From the NCBI GenBank assembly GCA_947494095.1, contig CANLTI010000007.1, positions 48,218 to 112,217 of the forward strand: 64,000 nucleotides of DNA, in the 5' to 3' direction. Made by a program: the position numbers and the translations under genes. Origin of the DNA: an uncultured Pseudomonadales bacterium (GTDB lineage: Bacteria > Pseudomonadota > Gammaproteobacteria > Pseudomonadales > Cellvibrionaceae). Positions 27,127 to 37,086 of this stretch are shown here, piece by piece; the stretch's first letter is position 1; every line of letters starts with the position of its first letter. Under the pieces are notes generated by a model. That model was not told where the DNA came from. It saw only the letters and a program-made list of their open reading frames with translations, and searched no databases.

Positions 27127-27639
27127 CGCCTGCTCAACACTCGCGCCGCCGCAAATCACAGCCAAGGCGCGAATTACCCCTGCATGGGTTACCGCCACTA
27201 ACGGCTTATTAGCCTCACCCTCTTTGCGATTCACACAACAGGCCAACCACTGCTCAACACGCGCAATCAATTGCGCAAAACTCTCACCCTTTGGCATACA
27301 AAAGTGCAGTGGCTCTTGCGCCCATAGGTCTAATTGAGCGCGCTCAATCGCATCCCAAGGCTGTAACTCCCAGGCACCAAAATCCAGCTCTTTTAAACGC
27401 ACATCACTGATTAGCGGTTGCGCTGGAAAGAGCGCTTTGGCCAGCACCATACACCGCTGTAAGGGGCTGCTATATAGCGTGAATAAAGAAGCGCGTAAAC
27501 TAAAGGCGCTGGGTAATTGCTGATGAATATTGCGTAGCACCTGAGCAGAAGCCGCTTGCGCAAGCACATCACTTTGACCATAACACATACCGCTCATATT
27601 AACAGGCATATGGCGAATGGCATAAATTTTGAGTGCCAC
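27058..27639 (-). CDS. cobC: Alpha-ribazole phosphatase family (histidine phosphatase)
   Basis: A phosphatase of about 193 aa of the phosphoglycerate-mutase-like superfamily. KIYAIRHMPV holds the catalytic RH, YSSPLQRCMVLAKAL the second arginine motif, LKELDFGAWE the family signature and VAVTHAGVIRAL the second catalytic histidine. It should dephosphorylate alpha-ribazole-5'-phosphate or adenosylcobalamin-5'-phosphate, ending the nucleotide-loop assembly. The GTG at 27639 is chosen because it starts one base after the cobS stop and just before the conserved IYAIRH; the TTG at 27660 lies inside cobS. It is the last gene of the cobalamin operon and its end overlaps the cyclophilin gene. Confidence 0.85.
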   Translation of the reverse strand: MALKIYAIRHMPVNMSGMCYGQSDVLAQAASAQVLRNIHQQLPSAFSLRASLFTLYSSPLQRCMVLAKALFPAQPLISDVRLKELDFGAWELQPWDAIERAQLDLWAQEPLHFCMPKGESFAQLIARVEQWLACCVNRKEGEANKPLVAVTHAGVIRALAVICGGASVEQALNVKAPFASVHVFEYASSGKSH

Positions 27640-27640
27640 C

Positions 27641-28462
27641 TTACAAGCGCTGCAAAGCAATAACGGCTAAATAAAACCCCACCTCTGACAACTGCTGCAC
27701 GGCACCTAAGCCATCGCCAGTATAGCCACCAATGGCTTTTTTTAACTGTCGTGCAAAATACACCACAAAACTACAAGCCACTAAAAAGGCCAACAACATA
27801 ACACCCGTACTAAGCGCGGTTGAATATATCGCCCATACACTCACAACAACAACCGGGCAAGCGGCCCGAACTAAATTGCCAAACGATATACTGTGCGCCA
27901 AAGGTTTAGACTTGCCAAAATCATCGCGTACATAACGCAGTTTTGCCATCACACCTAAAGCAAACCATCGGCTCAAGCCCTGTCCTAGCACCAATAATAC
28001 ACCTGCACTTAAAATGCTGTGCTGCTCAGCCAGCGCCAACAACGATAAAAATTTTACCGCCAACATACCCAGCAAACCCACAACCCCGTATGTCCCTAAG
28101 CGGGAGTCTTTCATGATTTTAAGAATGGCCTCTTTGCTATAGCCACCACCTAAAGCATCGCAGCTATCTGCCCAGCCATCTTCATGAAACGCCCCGGTCA
28201 AGTAAATGCAAAAACACAGCGTAAGCACTAACGCCAGCGACACCGGAAACAAACAACCCAATACACACCACACTAGCGCGCCCAAAAAACCCACTAGCAC
28301 GCCGATTAAGGGGAAATAGACAGCCGACAAGCGCAATAACTGATTATTAAAGGGCACCCATTGCGGCGCCGGCAAGCGCGTTAAAAACACACTGGCATTA
28401 AAAAATAAAATACAAAACCGGCGGAATTTTTGGTGCGCTTTAACAAAAAAAGAATCAAGCAT
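27641..28462 (-). CDS. cobS: Adenosylcobinamide-GDP ribazoletransferase
   Basis: A 273-aa polytopic inner-membrane enzyme that joins adenosylcobinamide-GDP and alpha-ribazole. FFNASVFLTRLPAPQW near the N-terminus, GAFHEDGWADSCDALGGGYSKE with the acidic metal-binding residues, and IMKDSRLGTYGVVGLL are all hallmarks of CobS. The C-terminal GGYTGDGLGAVQQLSEV is also typical. It overlaps cobT by 8 bases and leads straight into cobC, indicating one transcript. Confidence 0.93.
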   Translation of the reverse strand: MLDSFFVKAHQKFRRFCILFFNASVFLTRLPAPQWVPFNNQLLRLSAVYFPLIGVLVGFLGALVWCVLGCLFPVSLALVLTLCFCIYLTGAFHEDGWADSCDALGGGYSKEAILKIMKDSRLGTYGVVGLLGMLAVKFLSLLALAEQHSILSAGVLLVLGQGLSRWFALGVMAKLRYVRDDFGKSKPLAHSISFGNLVRAACPVVVVSVWAIYSTALSTGVMLLAFLVACSFVVYFARQLKKAIGGYTGDGLGAVQQLSEVGFYLAVIALQRL

Positions 28463-29516
28463 TTTTGCCGCTCACGCCCGCTTCATCAAAGCTGGCCATA
28501 GTATTTAATATCGCCACTGCAGCGGCTAACAAGGGGTAGGCCATGGCCGCTCCACTGCCCTCGCCCAAGCGCATATTTAAATTTAACAAAGGTTTAGCTT
28601 TTAAATACTGCAACAATAAAACATGCCCCGGCTCAGCCGAGCTATGGGTAAAAATACAATATGCCAACACCTGCTTATCCATTTGTGAGGCTATTGCCAA
28701 AGCGGCCGTACAAATAAAGCCATCCACTAAAATAGTCATACCTAAACTGGCCGCTTTTAAATAAGCGCCAACTAGCATGGCAATTTCAAAACCGCCCAAT
28801 GCGGCTAAAGCGTGCAACGGCGTGCTTAATTGCCGGCGATGCAACGCCATGGCCGCTTTAATCACAGCCGCTTTATGCTGCACGCCCTGCGGGGCTAAGC
28901 CGGTACCTGCACCCACACATTGCTCAATGGGGCGCTCGGTTATCCAGTGCATTAACGCGGCGGCACAGGTGGTATTGCCAATGCCCATTTCGCCCATCAA
29001 TACAGTATTGCAACCTTGGTTAAAAACCGACTGCACTATCTCAGCGCCGGCCGCTATCGCCTGCTGAGCTTGCATTAAGGTCATCGCGGGCTCACACGCG
29101 AAATTTTTTGTTCCTGCCGCTATTTTTTTATTGATCAACTTAGGGTGGTTTTCAAATTCACCAATAACCCCCGCATCAATAACATTTAAAGCAATATTAT
29201 TTTGCTTAGCCAGCACACTAATCGCTGCACCACCGGTTAAAAAGTTAGCCACCATTTGCGGTGTTACCGCTTGCGGAAAGGCGCTAATGCCTTCATCACA
29301 AACACCGTGGTCACCGGCAAAAATTAATGCATGAGGTTTTTGCAAGCTCGGCGTGAGTGTTTTTTGAATTAAGCCGATATGCAGCGCCAGCTCTTCCACA
29401 ACCCCAAGTGAGCCGACAGGTTTTGTTTTATAGTCTAGCTTGTGCTGCACTAGCTCACGAAAACGCTCATCTAAAGGCGCTATCACACCCACACCGCACT
29501 GCGCCAAATCAAACAT
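28455..29516 (-). CDS. cobT: Nicotinate-nucleotide--dimethylbenzimidazole phosphoribosyltransferase
   Basis: A 353-aa cytoplasmic enzyme making alpha-ribazole phosphate from dimethylbenzimidazole and nicotinate mononucleotide. KTKPVGSLGVVEELA, FAGDHGVCDEGISAFPQAVTPQM, LMGEMGIGNTTCAAAL and the C-terminal LNLNMRLGEGSGAAMAYPLL containing the catalytic glutamate are all present. Its ATG shares a base with the cobO stop (TAATG). Confidence 0.95.
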   Translation of the reverse strand: MFDLAQCGVGVIAPLDERFRELVQHKLDYKTKPVGSLGVVEELALHIGLIQKTLTPSLQKPHALIFAGDHGVCDEGISAFPQAVTPQMVANFLTGGAAISVLAKQNNIALNVIDAGVIGEFENHPKLINKKIAAGTKNFACEPAMTLMQAQQAIAAGAEIVQSVFNQGCNTVLMGEMGIGNTTCAAALMHWITERPIEQCVGAGTGLAPQGVQHKAAVIKAAMALHRRQLSTPLHALAALGGFEIAMLVGAYLKAASLGMTILVDGFICTAALAIASQMDKQVLAYCIFTHSSAEPGHVLLLQYLKAKPLLNLNMRLGEGSGAAMAYPLLAAAVAILNTMASFDEAGVSGKNA

Positions 29517-30124
29517 TAATAGTCAACACCCTTACGCGCTTTAATACCATTGGCATAAGCATGCTTGGTATCTTTTACCTCAGAGACGGTATCCATAATG
29601 TCTTGTAAAGCCGAGCCTCCACCACGCCCGGTTACCACAACGCTTTGCTCATAAGGCCGCGCGGTTATGGCCTTTAATATGCTTGTTTCATCTAAATATT
29701 TATACGCAAGCATGTAAGTCATTTCATCGAGCACGACAAGATCATGCTTTTCGCTGGCCAGATATTTTTGCGCTTGTACCCACGTGGCTTCTGCCGCCTT
29801 AATATCCGCGGTACGATCTTGCGTATTCCAAGTAAAACCTGTACCCATTTGATAAAAATCAACTTGCGGGCAATGCTCTTTTAAATACAGTTCTTCGCCC
29901 GATAATTGCGCGCCTTTAATAAACTGCACAACAGCCACTTTTTGGCCATAACCTAAAGCACGCATCACCATGCCAAAGGCACTGCTACTTTTGCCTTTAC
30001 CATTGCCGGTTAATAAAACGGCTACGCCACGCTCTAAATCAGCCTTAGCTATATTGGCATCAACACTGGCTTTTTGTTTTTCCATTGCGGCTTTGTGTTT
30101 TGCGTTTTTTTTATCGTCTGTCAT
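29516..30124 (-). CDS. cobO: Cob(I)yrinic acid a,c-diamide adenosyltransferase
   Basis: A 202-aa CobA/CobO/BtuR-type ATP:corrinoid adenosyltransferase. The P-loop is VLLTGNGKGKSSSAFGM, then RALGYGQKVAVVQFIKG, the strand LVVLDEMTYMLAYKYLD and VVVTGRGG. It adenosylates imported corrinoids so they can be used or finished by CobS. It is the second gene in the riboswitch-controlled operon, 83 bases downstream of btuB. Confidence 0.93.
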   Translation of the reverse strand: MTDDKKNAKHKAAMEKQKASVDANIAKADLERGVAVLLTGNGKGKSSSAFGMVMRALGYGQKVAVVQFIKGAQLSGEELYLKEHCPQVDFYQMGTGFTWNTQDRTADIKAAEATWVQAQKYLASEKHDLVVLDEMTYMLAYKYLDETSILKAITARPYEQSVVVTGRGGGSALQDIMDTVSEVKDTKHAYANGIKARKGVDY

Positions 30125-30207
30125 TGTATGCCTCTATTATTTGGCACATCCGTGTGCAAAGGTGTGCGTTAAAGTCATTAATTCAAAGTGATTTTAAAGA
30201 AGCGGCT

Positions 30208-32115
30208 TTAAAAAGCGGCTTTAAACGCCAGCTGCCAGTTTCTGCCGTCTTCATGATAGGCTGGGTTTAGAGTGTAAGCCTTATCAAAAGCATTACCGAC
30301 CTTAGCTTGCACAGACCATACATTGCTCACTTGGTAAGCGGCAGTAACATTTAATATACCGTAACCTGCACTGTAACCGCTCGGGTCGATATCTGTAGAG
30401 ACTTTGCGACCCGATTGCACCTTAGATTGCAAACCCAAAGAGACTGGTCCTAATGTTTTAAGCCAGCTCATGCGCAGTGTTTTTTCGGCATGATTATCCA
30501 ATGGCTTTTCTTCTGTTGTGGTATCTAGCGCCTCTAAATAATCGGTCGCTAGTGTCAAGTGACCTAAAAAGCCAAGCGCCACATCCAGCGTTAATTCAAC
30601 ACCTTCAAAGCTTGCTTTACCCACATTAATAGGCGCCCATATTGCATCGGCTTGCGGCACCCACTCAATAAGATTAGTCACATCCCGGGTATACGCGGCC
30701 AACGCCAAAGAGACACTCGATAAAGCCAATTTATAACCGACTTCCACGTTTTCAGACTCTTCTGGCTCTAAATTAGGGTTGCCACCATACGGATAAAAAG
30801 CATCATTAAAGGTTGGGGTGCGAAACCCTTCGGCATAACGACTATACAGTGTATGCCCGCCACCAAAATCAAAAGAAACGGCTACGTTAGGTGTACTTTC
30901 CTGCCCTAACTCACCGACATCATCATGCCTAACACCCAAAGCATAACCAAAGCGCGCAATGCCACCGGTCACCTGAATAAAGCCTGCTTGCGACTGACGG
31001 CGCGATATGGGATCACCCTCTTTATCGGTATAATTATCCGACCCCGAGACTTTCGAGATCACATTGTCATAACCCACCACCACCACCTGGCCATAAACAT
31101 TGAATTCGTTCAGCCATGATACCGTTTGATTGGTTGTTTTAAATTCACTCGGGAAAGGCGTGAGCGCTGGGTTATCTTCTTTAACATTACTCTCATCTGT
31201 CGAACGGCCAATCATAAAGTCTGTTTTATAAAATGCATTCACTCGCTGGGTTACCGCGAGCTGATGCACCGACAATTTTTGATCAGAATAAGGTAAAGAC
31301 TCGATATTAAAACTACTATCGTACTCCGACTCGCCACTATTGGTGAGGCTTAACACCTTAACTTCAGCATCTTCATTTAGCTTATAGTTCAAGCTAATGA
31401 CGCCACCTAAGCGCTCATAGCCATCATCGTCAGCAATATTATCACGCGTATTATCGTTAATAATGCTATTAATGCCCTCTGATCGCTCACGGACAACCGC
31501 AACAGCAGCATCTAGCGCTTGGCCATTAACATTACCCACAATCGCGGCGCGATGATAATTATGACTGCCGTATTCAACGCCGGCACGCACGCCAGTCTTA
31601 GTGCCCGCATTGGCATGTGTTGATATATTAAATACGCCACCTATTGCATCACTGCCATACAGTGAAGACGCTGAGCCGCGCAATAACTCGACTTTAGCCA
31701 CTAGCTCAGGCGGGATCAGTGAATAGTTTGCCACGCCTAAAGTCGCACTCGAAATGCGCATACCATTAACGAGCATTAGTGTTTGCGCAGAGCTCGCGCC
31801 GCGTACTTGTACACTAGTAGTAGAGCCTCGACTGCCTGTGCGCAGCACATCAACACCGGCTTGCAGCTCGAACATATCATTGAGATCATAGGGCTGAATA
31901 TTAAAAATATCTTGTTCAGTGATAATCGACGCCGAACCCATCACATCATGAATAGATTGCTCAGCGCGCGCAGCGGTAACAAAAATTTCTTCTGATGGCG
32001 CTAACGTTTTAGCGGTAGGGCTATACTCAGGTTCAGCATAGGCGCCCGTATGGCTCACGGCTACGGCAGCGATTAAGACCGCAAGGGTCGATTTTTTGTG
32101 ATTTAAAAGGATCAT
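30208..32115 (-). CDS. btuB: TonB-dependent vitamin B12 receptor
   Basis: An outer-membrane receptor of about 635 aa. It has a signal peptide (MILLNHKKSTLAVLIAAVAVSHTGAYA), a TonB-box-like segment (EEIFVTAARAE), a plug domain (DLNDMFELQAGVDVLRTGSRG ... VELLRGSASSLYGSDAIGGVFNI) and a 22-strand barrel ending in a C-terminal phenylalanine (WQLAFKAAF). It imports cobalamin or other corrinoids. The ATG at 32115 is chosen over an upstream frame start because AGAGAA precedes it and the signal peptide begins there. A cobalamin riboswitch in its leader supports the substrate. Confidence 0.92.
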   Translation of the reverse strand: MILLNHKKSTLAVLIAAVAVSHTGAYAEPEYSPTAKTLAPSEEIFVTAARAEQSIHDVMGSASIITEQDIFNIQPYDLNDMFELQAGVDVLRTGSRGSTTSVQVRGASSAQTLMLVNGMRISSATLGVANYSLIPPELVAKVELLRGSASSLYGSDAIGGVFNISTHANAGTKTGVRAGVEYGSHNYHRAAIVGNVNGQALDAAVAVVRERSEGINSIINDNTRDNIADDDGYERLGGVISLNYKLNEDAEVKVLSLTNSGESEYDSSFNIESLPYSDQKLSVHQLAVTQRVNAFYKTDFMIGRSTDESNVKEDNPALTPFPSEFKTTNQTVSWLNEFNVYGQVVVVGYDNVISKVSGSDNYTDKEGDPISRRQSQAGFIQVTGGIARFGYALGVRHDDVGELGQESTPNVAVSFDFGGGHTLYSRYAEGFRTPTFNDAFYPYGGNPNLEPEESENVEVGYKLALSSVSLALAAYTRDVTNLIEWVPQADAIWAPINVGKASFEGVELTLDVALGFLGHLTLATDYLEALDTTTEEKPLDNHAEKTLRMSWLKTLGPVSLGLQSKVQSGRKVSTDIDPSGYSAGYGILNVTAAYQVSNVWSVQAKVGNAFDKAYTLNPAYHEDGRNWQLAFKAAF

Positions 32116-32227
32116 AGCGTTCTCTAACAACAGATGAAACTATGATGCTACAGGCAGGAATAGCCGAACGGGCGCAAACAATACGCAGGAACTGCTGATG
32201 TCGCCCACCGCAACATCGAGAAACGCT

Positions 32228-32407
32228 TTTAGGCCGGTATCCGGGCTTATGGTTTGTGCAGTGAAGCACGACTCGCTTTGCCTTCCCATGTTTTTAACTA
32301 TTAAAACGAAACACAGTGGCTTATAAAGCAATACAACCCATTACCGTTGCGGGGGCAGCGCAGGACTCTCACCTACTTCCCGTTTAACATCAAACGAGGC
32401 ACCTAAA
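32228..32407 (-). promoter_or_regulatory. Cobalamin (AdoCbl) riboswitch
   Basis: On the minus strand the leader of btuB contains the conserved cobalamin riboswitch elements in order: GGTGCC near 32403, GGGAAGTAGGTG near 32370-32381, GCTGCCCCCGCAACGGTAA (the B12 box region, 32340-32358), GCCACTG near 32310, GGGAAGGC near 32280 and the closing AAGCCCGGATACCGGCC at 32232-32248. It lies about 110-290 bases before the btuB ATG. It should repress btuB-cobO-cobT-cobS-cobC when cobalamin is plentiful. Confidence 0.93.
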
Positions 32408-32544
32408 AACAGGCGCGCAGCATACTGGCGACAAGCACTCGGTGCAAGAGCTTTCCCACACCATCGGTCGATAACCATGGCCGTCGTATATCGCAGCCCC
32501 TACCACGCTAAACTTCACCAGAGCACCCACAGTAAAATCAAGCA

Positions 32545-32582
32545 CAAAAAAACCCGCTTACCTTACGGCAAGCGGGTTTTTA
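32545..32582 (-). terminator. Rho-independent terminator after rpsA
   Basis: AACCCGCTT and AAGCGGGTT form a strong stem, with a T run on the minus strand, 20 bases after the rpsA stop. Confidence 0.9.
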
Positions 32583-32602
32583 AAAGCTAAGTAAAGTAAA
32601 AC

Positions 32603-34291
32603 TTACTTATCTTGGCTTTCGATTTGCGCTTTGATCAAGTCACCAATGGTTGTGGCACCAGAAACACCTGCATCAGGTGCTTGCTTGTTATGCTCTTTAA
32701 CCGCTTGTTTCTCGTCAGCAACATCTTTCGCTTTAACAGAAAGAACAATAACGCGATTTTTACGATCAACGTTAGTGATCTTCGCTTCAACTTCGTCGCC
32801 TTCTTTTAACACGTTACGTGCATCTTCGATCTTGTCACGGCTGATATCAGACGCTTTCAAGGTCGCTTCAACGTCGTCGGCTAAAGTAATGATAGCCGCT
32901 TTGGCATCAACTTCTTTAACAGTACCAGTAACGATAGTGCCTTTGTCGTTCTCAGCAACGTAAGCACTGAACGGATCTTCGTCCAATTGCTTAATGCCTA
33001 AAGAGATACGCTCACGCTCAGGGTCGATTGCTAATACAACAGTCTCAAGCTCATCACCTTTCTTGAACTTACGAACGGCTTCTTCGCCAGTCTCGTTCCA
33101 AGAAATATCAGACAAATGAACCAAGCCATCAATACCGCCATCCAAGCCGATGAAGATACCAAAGTCAGTGATAGATTTGATCTTACCGCTGATTTTGTCG
33201 CCTTTAGCGAATTGGTTAGAGAAAGCATCCCATGGGTTTTCTTGACATTGCTTAATGCCTAAAGAAATACGACGACGTTCTTCGTCGATATCCAAGATCA
33301 TCACTTCAACTTCGTCGCCTAACTGCACAACTTTAGAGGGGTGAATGTTCTTGTTGGTCCAATCCATTTCTGAAACGTGAACCAAACCTTCAACACCGGT
33401 TTCGATCTCAGCAAAACAACCGTAGTCAGTAAGATTAGTAATCTTAGCTTTAACTTTGGCGCCTTCTGGGTAACGACCCGTGATGTCGGCCCATGGATCT
33501 TCACCCAATTGCTTAAGACCAAGAGAAACACGATTGCGCTCGCGATCAAACTTAAGAACTTTAACGTCGATTTCATCACCAACATTAACGATCTCAGAAG
33601 GATGCTTAATACGCTTCCACGCCATATCAGTGATATGTAACAAGCCATCTACGCCGCCCAAGTCAACGAAAGCACCGTAATCGGTAAGGTTTTTAACAAT
33701 ACCTTTAACAGATTGGCCTTCTTGAAGGGTAGCTAACAACTGCTCACGCTCGTGAGAGTTGGCTTGCTCCATAACAGCACGACGAGAAACAACAACGTTG
33801 TTGCGCTTCTGATCTAACTTAATAACTTTAAATTCAAGCTCTTTGCCTTCGAGGTGAGTGGTCTCACGTACTGGACGCACGTCAACCAAAGAACCCGGCA
33901 AGAATGCACGAATACCAGCAACGTCAACGGTGAAACCACCCTTAACCTTACCGTTAATAATACCTGTAACCACTTCTTCAGCTGTATGAGCACTTTCAAG
34001 TACTTTCCAGCTTTCTGCGCGCTTGGCTTTTTCACGTGAAAGGCGAGTTTCACCGAAACCATCTTCTACGCTTTCTAAGGCAACTTGTACTTCATCACCC
34101 AATTCTAAAGTTAACTTACCGTCATCATTGTAAAACTGCTCTGCGGGAATAACACCCTCAGATTTAAGGCCTGCATGAACAGTTACCCAGTCTTGATCAA
34201 TGTCGATAACAACGCCCGTTACAATTGAACCGGGAACCATATCTACGGTTAATAAACTTTCTTCAAAGAGTTCTGCAAAGCTTTCGCTCAT
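32603..34291 (-). CDS. rpsA: 30S ribosomal protein S1
   Basis: A 562-aa protein, normal length for S1, with six S1 RNA-binding domains. The first two bind the ribosome ([32 protein letters not shown]). The later four show the repeated [21 protein letters not shown] / [22 protein letters not shown] / [22 protein letters not shown] pattern. S1 recruits mRNA to the 30S subunit. It is transcribed alone with its own terminator, and neither cmk (upstream) nor ihfB (downstream) is adjacent, although these normally flank rpsA in gammaproteobacteria; cmk is at 10.1 kb. Confidence 0.96.
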   Translation of the reverse strand: MSESFAELFEESLLTVDMVPGSIVTGVVIDIDQDWVTVHAGLKSEGVIPAEQFYNDDGKLTLELGDEVQVALESVEDGFGETRLSREKAKRAESWKVLESAHTAEEVVTGIINGKVKGGFTVDVAGIRAFLPGSLVDVRPVRETTHLEGKELEFKVIKLDQKRNNVVVSRRAVMEQANSHEREQLLATLQEGQSVKGIVKNLTDYGAFVDLGGVDGLLHITDMAWKRIKHPSEIVNVGDEIDVKVLKFDRERNRVSLGLKQLGEDPWADITGRYPEGAKVKAKITNLTDYGCFAEIETGVEGLVHVSEMDWTNKNIHPSKVVQLGDEVEVMILDIDEERRRISLGIKQCQENPWDAFSNQFAKGDKISGKIKSITDFGIFIGLDGGIDGLVHLSDISWNETGEEAVRKFKKGDELETVVLAIDPERERISLGIKQLDEDPFSAYVAENDKGTIVTGTVKEVDAKAAIITLADDVEATLKASDISRDKIEDARNVLKEGDEVEAKITNVDRKNRVIVLSVKAKDVADEKQAVKEHNKQAPDAGVSGATTIGDLIKAQIESQDK

Positions 34292-34538
34292 TGCGATACC
34301 TGTAATGTTTTTGCGTGACTCAGCATAAAAAGAGGATTAAGCCTAAATTAATGCACTTTTGCCACTCACCGTGTTCCAGCTACACGGGTCTATTAATAAA
34401 CTTCATAACGGCAGCGGATGCTGGTGGATCTGCCATTTATGAAATATTTGTCTTTTAAATGCCTCTCACCTAAGGAAAGGCGCGCGGAATTTACCAAAAA
34501 ATACACCCAATTGCAAGGCAAAGACCAAAAAAGACACG

Positions 34539-35438
34539 CTACTCGTTCGATATACCATGCGGCACATGCCCTGCGGCCACATGCTCAGCCGCAGAGTCGC
34601 AATGGCTTCGCTGATCATCAAAAAACACATCCGCACCATAGGCCTTTAAAAACAGCCCTTTATCTAATCCACCTAAAAATAGCGACTCATCAATTCTAAC
34701 CCCCCAATCTCGCAGCGTTAAAATGACACGCTCATGAGCAGGCGCCGAACGCGCGGTCACCAAAGCCGTTCTAATCGGACAATCCGATTCAGAAAACTCC
34801 CGCTGAATTGCCTGTAAAGACGCCAAGAAATCCCTAAAGGGTCCGCCAGTTAACGGGGTTTTGGCCGACGCTTTTTCGCTGCGCGCAAAAGCCTCTAACC
34901 CTTGGGCCTGGTAAATACGCTCGGCCTCATCGCTAAACAACACCGCATCACCGTCAAAGGCAAAGCGCAACTGCGCTTGCGACTCAGAGGCAGCCCCGGC
35001 AGACAATAACGTTGCCGCTGCGACTCCATGCTCCAACGCACGGCCTACATCTTCCGCATCGGCCGACAAAAACAATTGACTATTAAAGGGCTTAATATAG
35101 CGAAAAGGACTCTCGCCTCCGGTAAACGCCGCTCTCACAATATCTAAGCCGTAATGATTAATAGAGTTAAACACCCGCAATCCAGTATCAGCGCTATTGC
35201 GCGATAACAAAATAACTTCAACGCACTCACGCCCTAGTCGCTTATTAATCGCCAATAGCTTATTGACCATAGCAAACGCTTGACCGGGCTTTAACACATC
35301 GTTTTCATGCTTCACTTGATATTGCGAATACGCCTCTAAACCTTCGCGCTCAAACACCTTATGGCTTTCACTCAAGTCAAACAGCGCTCTTGAGCTAATC
35401 GCAACCACGAGTTTTTGCGCCGCTTGCACTTTACTCAT
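34539..35438 (-). CDS. Cytosolic 5'-nucleotidase I-like protein
   Basis: A 299-aa cytoplasmic protein of the 5'-nucleotidase family PF06189. VVAISSRALFDLSESH is the degenerate N-terminal strand, VEVILLSRNSADTGLRVFNSINHYGL and AAFTGGESPFRYIKPFNSQLFLSADAEDV are conserved blocks, RFAFDGDAVLFSDEAER holds the D-G-D motif, and ESLFLGGLDKGLFLKAYGADVFFDDQ the C-terminal metal site. It should hydrolyse nucleoside 5'-monophosphates; substrate unknown. An AGGGGGAGG ribosome binding site stands just before the ATG, and a terminator separates it from yajC. Confidence 0.85.
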   Translation of the reverse strand: MSKVQAAQKLVVAISSRALFDLSESHKVFEREGLEAYSQYQVKHENDVLKPGQAFAMVNKLLAINKRLGRECVEVILLSRNSADTGLRVFNSINHYGLDIVRAAFTGGESPFRYIKPFNSQLFLSADAEDVGRALEHGVAAATLLSAGAASESQAQLRFAFDGDAVLFSDEAERIYQAQGLEAFARSEKASAKTPLTGGPFRDFLASLQAIQREFSESDCPIRTALVTARSAPAHERVILTLRDWGVRIDESLFLGGLDKGLFLKAYGADVFFDDQRSHCDSAAEHVAAGHVPHGISNE

Positions 35439-35547
35439 TGCCTCCCCCTAAACCCCATCGACCACTAATGCGTAGTAATATTGAAGAATTGACCCAGTAT
35501 AGCCTCAAGCCTACCGCCGTGTACGGCCACAGCAATAATGACAGGCA

Positions 35548-35576
35548 CAAAAAAACCCGCAAAAGCGGGCTTTTTT
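35548..35576 (-). terminator. Rho-independent terminator after yajC
   Basis: GCCCGC-TTTT-GCGGGT stem with a T run on the minus strand, 18 bases after the yajC stop. Confidence 0.85.
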
Positions 35577-35593
35577 GAATCAAATCGCTCAAT

Positions 35594-35929
35594 TTACAGC
35601 GACTTCATAGTACCTTTTGGCAATACCGCATGCACGGCTGATTTTTGAAAACGCAATTTTACGCCCTCACCCGTATCAACTGCCACATAAGCATCATCCA
35701 CCTCAACAACTTTACCGAGCATGCCACTGGTTAGCACCACTTCATCGCCTTTTGCAATCGCACTCACAAGCGCCTCATGCTCTTTTTGACGCTTACGCTG
35801 CGGGCGAATCATCATAAAATACATCAACACAACCAAACCAACCAACATCAATAGCGAGAACATATCTCCGCCACCTTGTGATGCGCCTTGCGCGGTTTGA
35901 GCTACAGCTTCTGGAACTAGAAAAGACAT
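35594..35929 (-). CDS. yajC: Sec translocase accessory subunit YajC
   Basis: A 111-aa inner-membrane protein with one helix (SLLMLVGLVVLMYFMMIRPQRKRQKEH), followed by the GDEVVLTSGMLGKVVEVDD cytoplasmic domain typical of YajC, which associates with SecDF. It is usually found between tgt and secD; here it stands alone between an AraC regulator and a nucleotidase and has its own terminator. Identity is secure. Confidence 0.93.
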   Translation of the reverse strand: MSFLVPEAVAQTAQGASQGGGDMFSLLMLVGLVVLMYFMMIRPQRKRQKEHEALVSAIAKGDEVVLTSGMLGKVVEVDDAYVAVDTGEGVKLRFQKSAVHAVLPKGTMKSL

Positions 35930-36023
35930 TTTTGCGCCCCTTTATATTAAACGGCAGTTAAAAAAGGCACAACTCTACAGAGTTTGCTATTAAGCATCAA
36001 CACAAACCCTTCATCACAAAAAC

Positions 36024-36050
36024 AAAAAAGCCCGCAAAGGCGGGCTTTTA
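36024..36050 (-). terminator. Rho-independent terminator after the AraC-family gene
   Basis: AAAAGCCCGCC-TTT-GCGGGCTTTTTT on the minus strand, 20 bases after the stop codon. Confidence 0.88.
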
Positions 36051-36069
36051 CAGGTAATCAATAGCGCAA

Positions 36070-37086
36070 TTATACGTAATCGCGAAACAACTTGCGGAAA
36101 GTACTCGGCGACAATCCGGTCCAGCGCTTAAAGGCATTGGTAAAACTGGTGCGATCAGAAAAGTCGAGCGCAACCGAGATGCCATCGATACTCATGTGCT
36201 GCTTAACCAAGTAGTCAACGGCGTAGTGAAAGCGCACCTGATCACGCAGATCAGCAAAACTAATATCTTGCTGCTGCAACCGTCGCTGCAAAGTGCGTTT
36301 AGATAAATTGAGCTCTTCGGCAACATCGCCGATACCCAGCGGCGCTTGCGCTATACGCTTGCGCAACACCTCAACCACACGCGAAGGAATACCATAAACC
36401 TCGGGCAAACGCGACTGCTCCAAGTACTCATCAAGCGTTTTTACAGAACCCAAAGCGAACATCGCTTGGTCGGTCATTTTGCGCTGAGATTGCGACTTAT
36501 GTAAATCATTCATGCAGGCGACTCCTTCTGCCAGTAACTCAAGTGACTCAATGTCTGAAGATTGTAACTCTTTTGTCAAGTAGGATGAAGCAAAAAACAC
36601 GACGGCATAGGTCTCGCCCTTAGCCGTGTAAAGTGGCGCGCTCACGTAACTATTTACAATATGGCCATTGTACGTGCATACAGGGACCGAGGATGGCGTA
36701 GGAATCACTCTTGCGCTCACCTTAGGCTCTTCATCTTCAAATACCTCAGCGGCAAACGTGTTCTCTATGGTGAGGTGCTGCCCCACATAAAAGCTATCGG
36801 CGTTATCACCTACAGCCATAACCTCAGCCACTTGACCCGACAACGGCCGAAGCAACAAGCCGTAATCCATACCAAACATGGCACAACCTAAATTTAAGTA
36901 GTGTGTGACGCCCGAAGTTCGCTCATCACTATGACTTGAGCGCACAAGCACTTTAAACAAAGCTTTTAAGCGTGACTCGGAGTCACTAAAGGTTAAACCA
37001 GACAAATCAGGTGTAAAGCCTGAAGCCGGCATGGAGTGAGTATGTATATGAGCATGAAGTTTCAAAGTTCCACCACCTGTAAGCAT
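36070..37086 (-). CDS. AraC-family transcriptional regulator with GAF-like sensor domain
   Basis: A 338-aa regulator. Residues about 35-200 resemble a GAF domain (LFKVLVRSSHSDERTSGVTHYLNLGCAMFGMDYGLLL ... SYVSAPLYTAKGETYAVVFFAS), common in small-molecule or redox sensors. The C-terminal ~100 residues are an AraC double helix-turn-helix (IGDVAEELNLSKRTLQRRLQQQDISFADLRDQVRFHYAVDYL ... ISVALDFSDRTSFTNAFKRWTGLSPSTFRK). No metabolic gene is coupled to it, so the regulon is unknown. The start is uncertain: the ATG at 37086 lacks a ribosome binding site, and a TTG at 37065 has AGGTGG upstream. Confidence 0.85.
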   Translation of the reverse strand: MLTGGGTLKLHAHIHTHSMPASGFTPDLSGLTFSDSESRLKALFKVLVRSSHSDERTSGVTHYLNLGCAMFGMDYGLLLRPLSGQVAEVMAVGDNADSFYVGQHLTIENTFAAEVFEDEEPKVSARVIPTPSSVPVCTYNGHIVNSYVSAPLYTAKGETYAVVFFASSYLTKELQSSDIESLELLAEGVACMNDLHKSQSQRKMTDQAMFALGSVKTLDEYLEQSRLPEVYGIPSRVVEVLRKRIAQAPLGIGDVAEELNLSKRTLQRRLQQQDISFADLRDQVRFHYAVDYLVKQHMSIDGISVALDFSDRTSFTNAFKRWTGLSPSTFRKLFRDYV

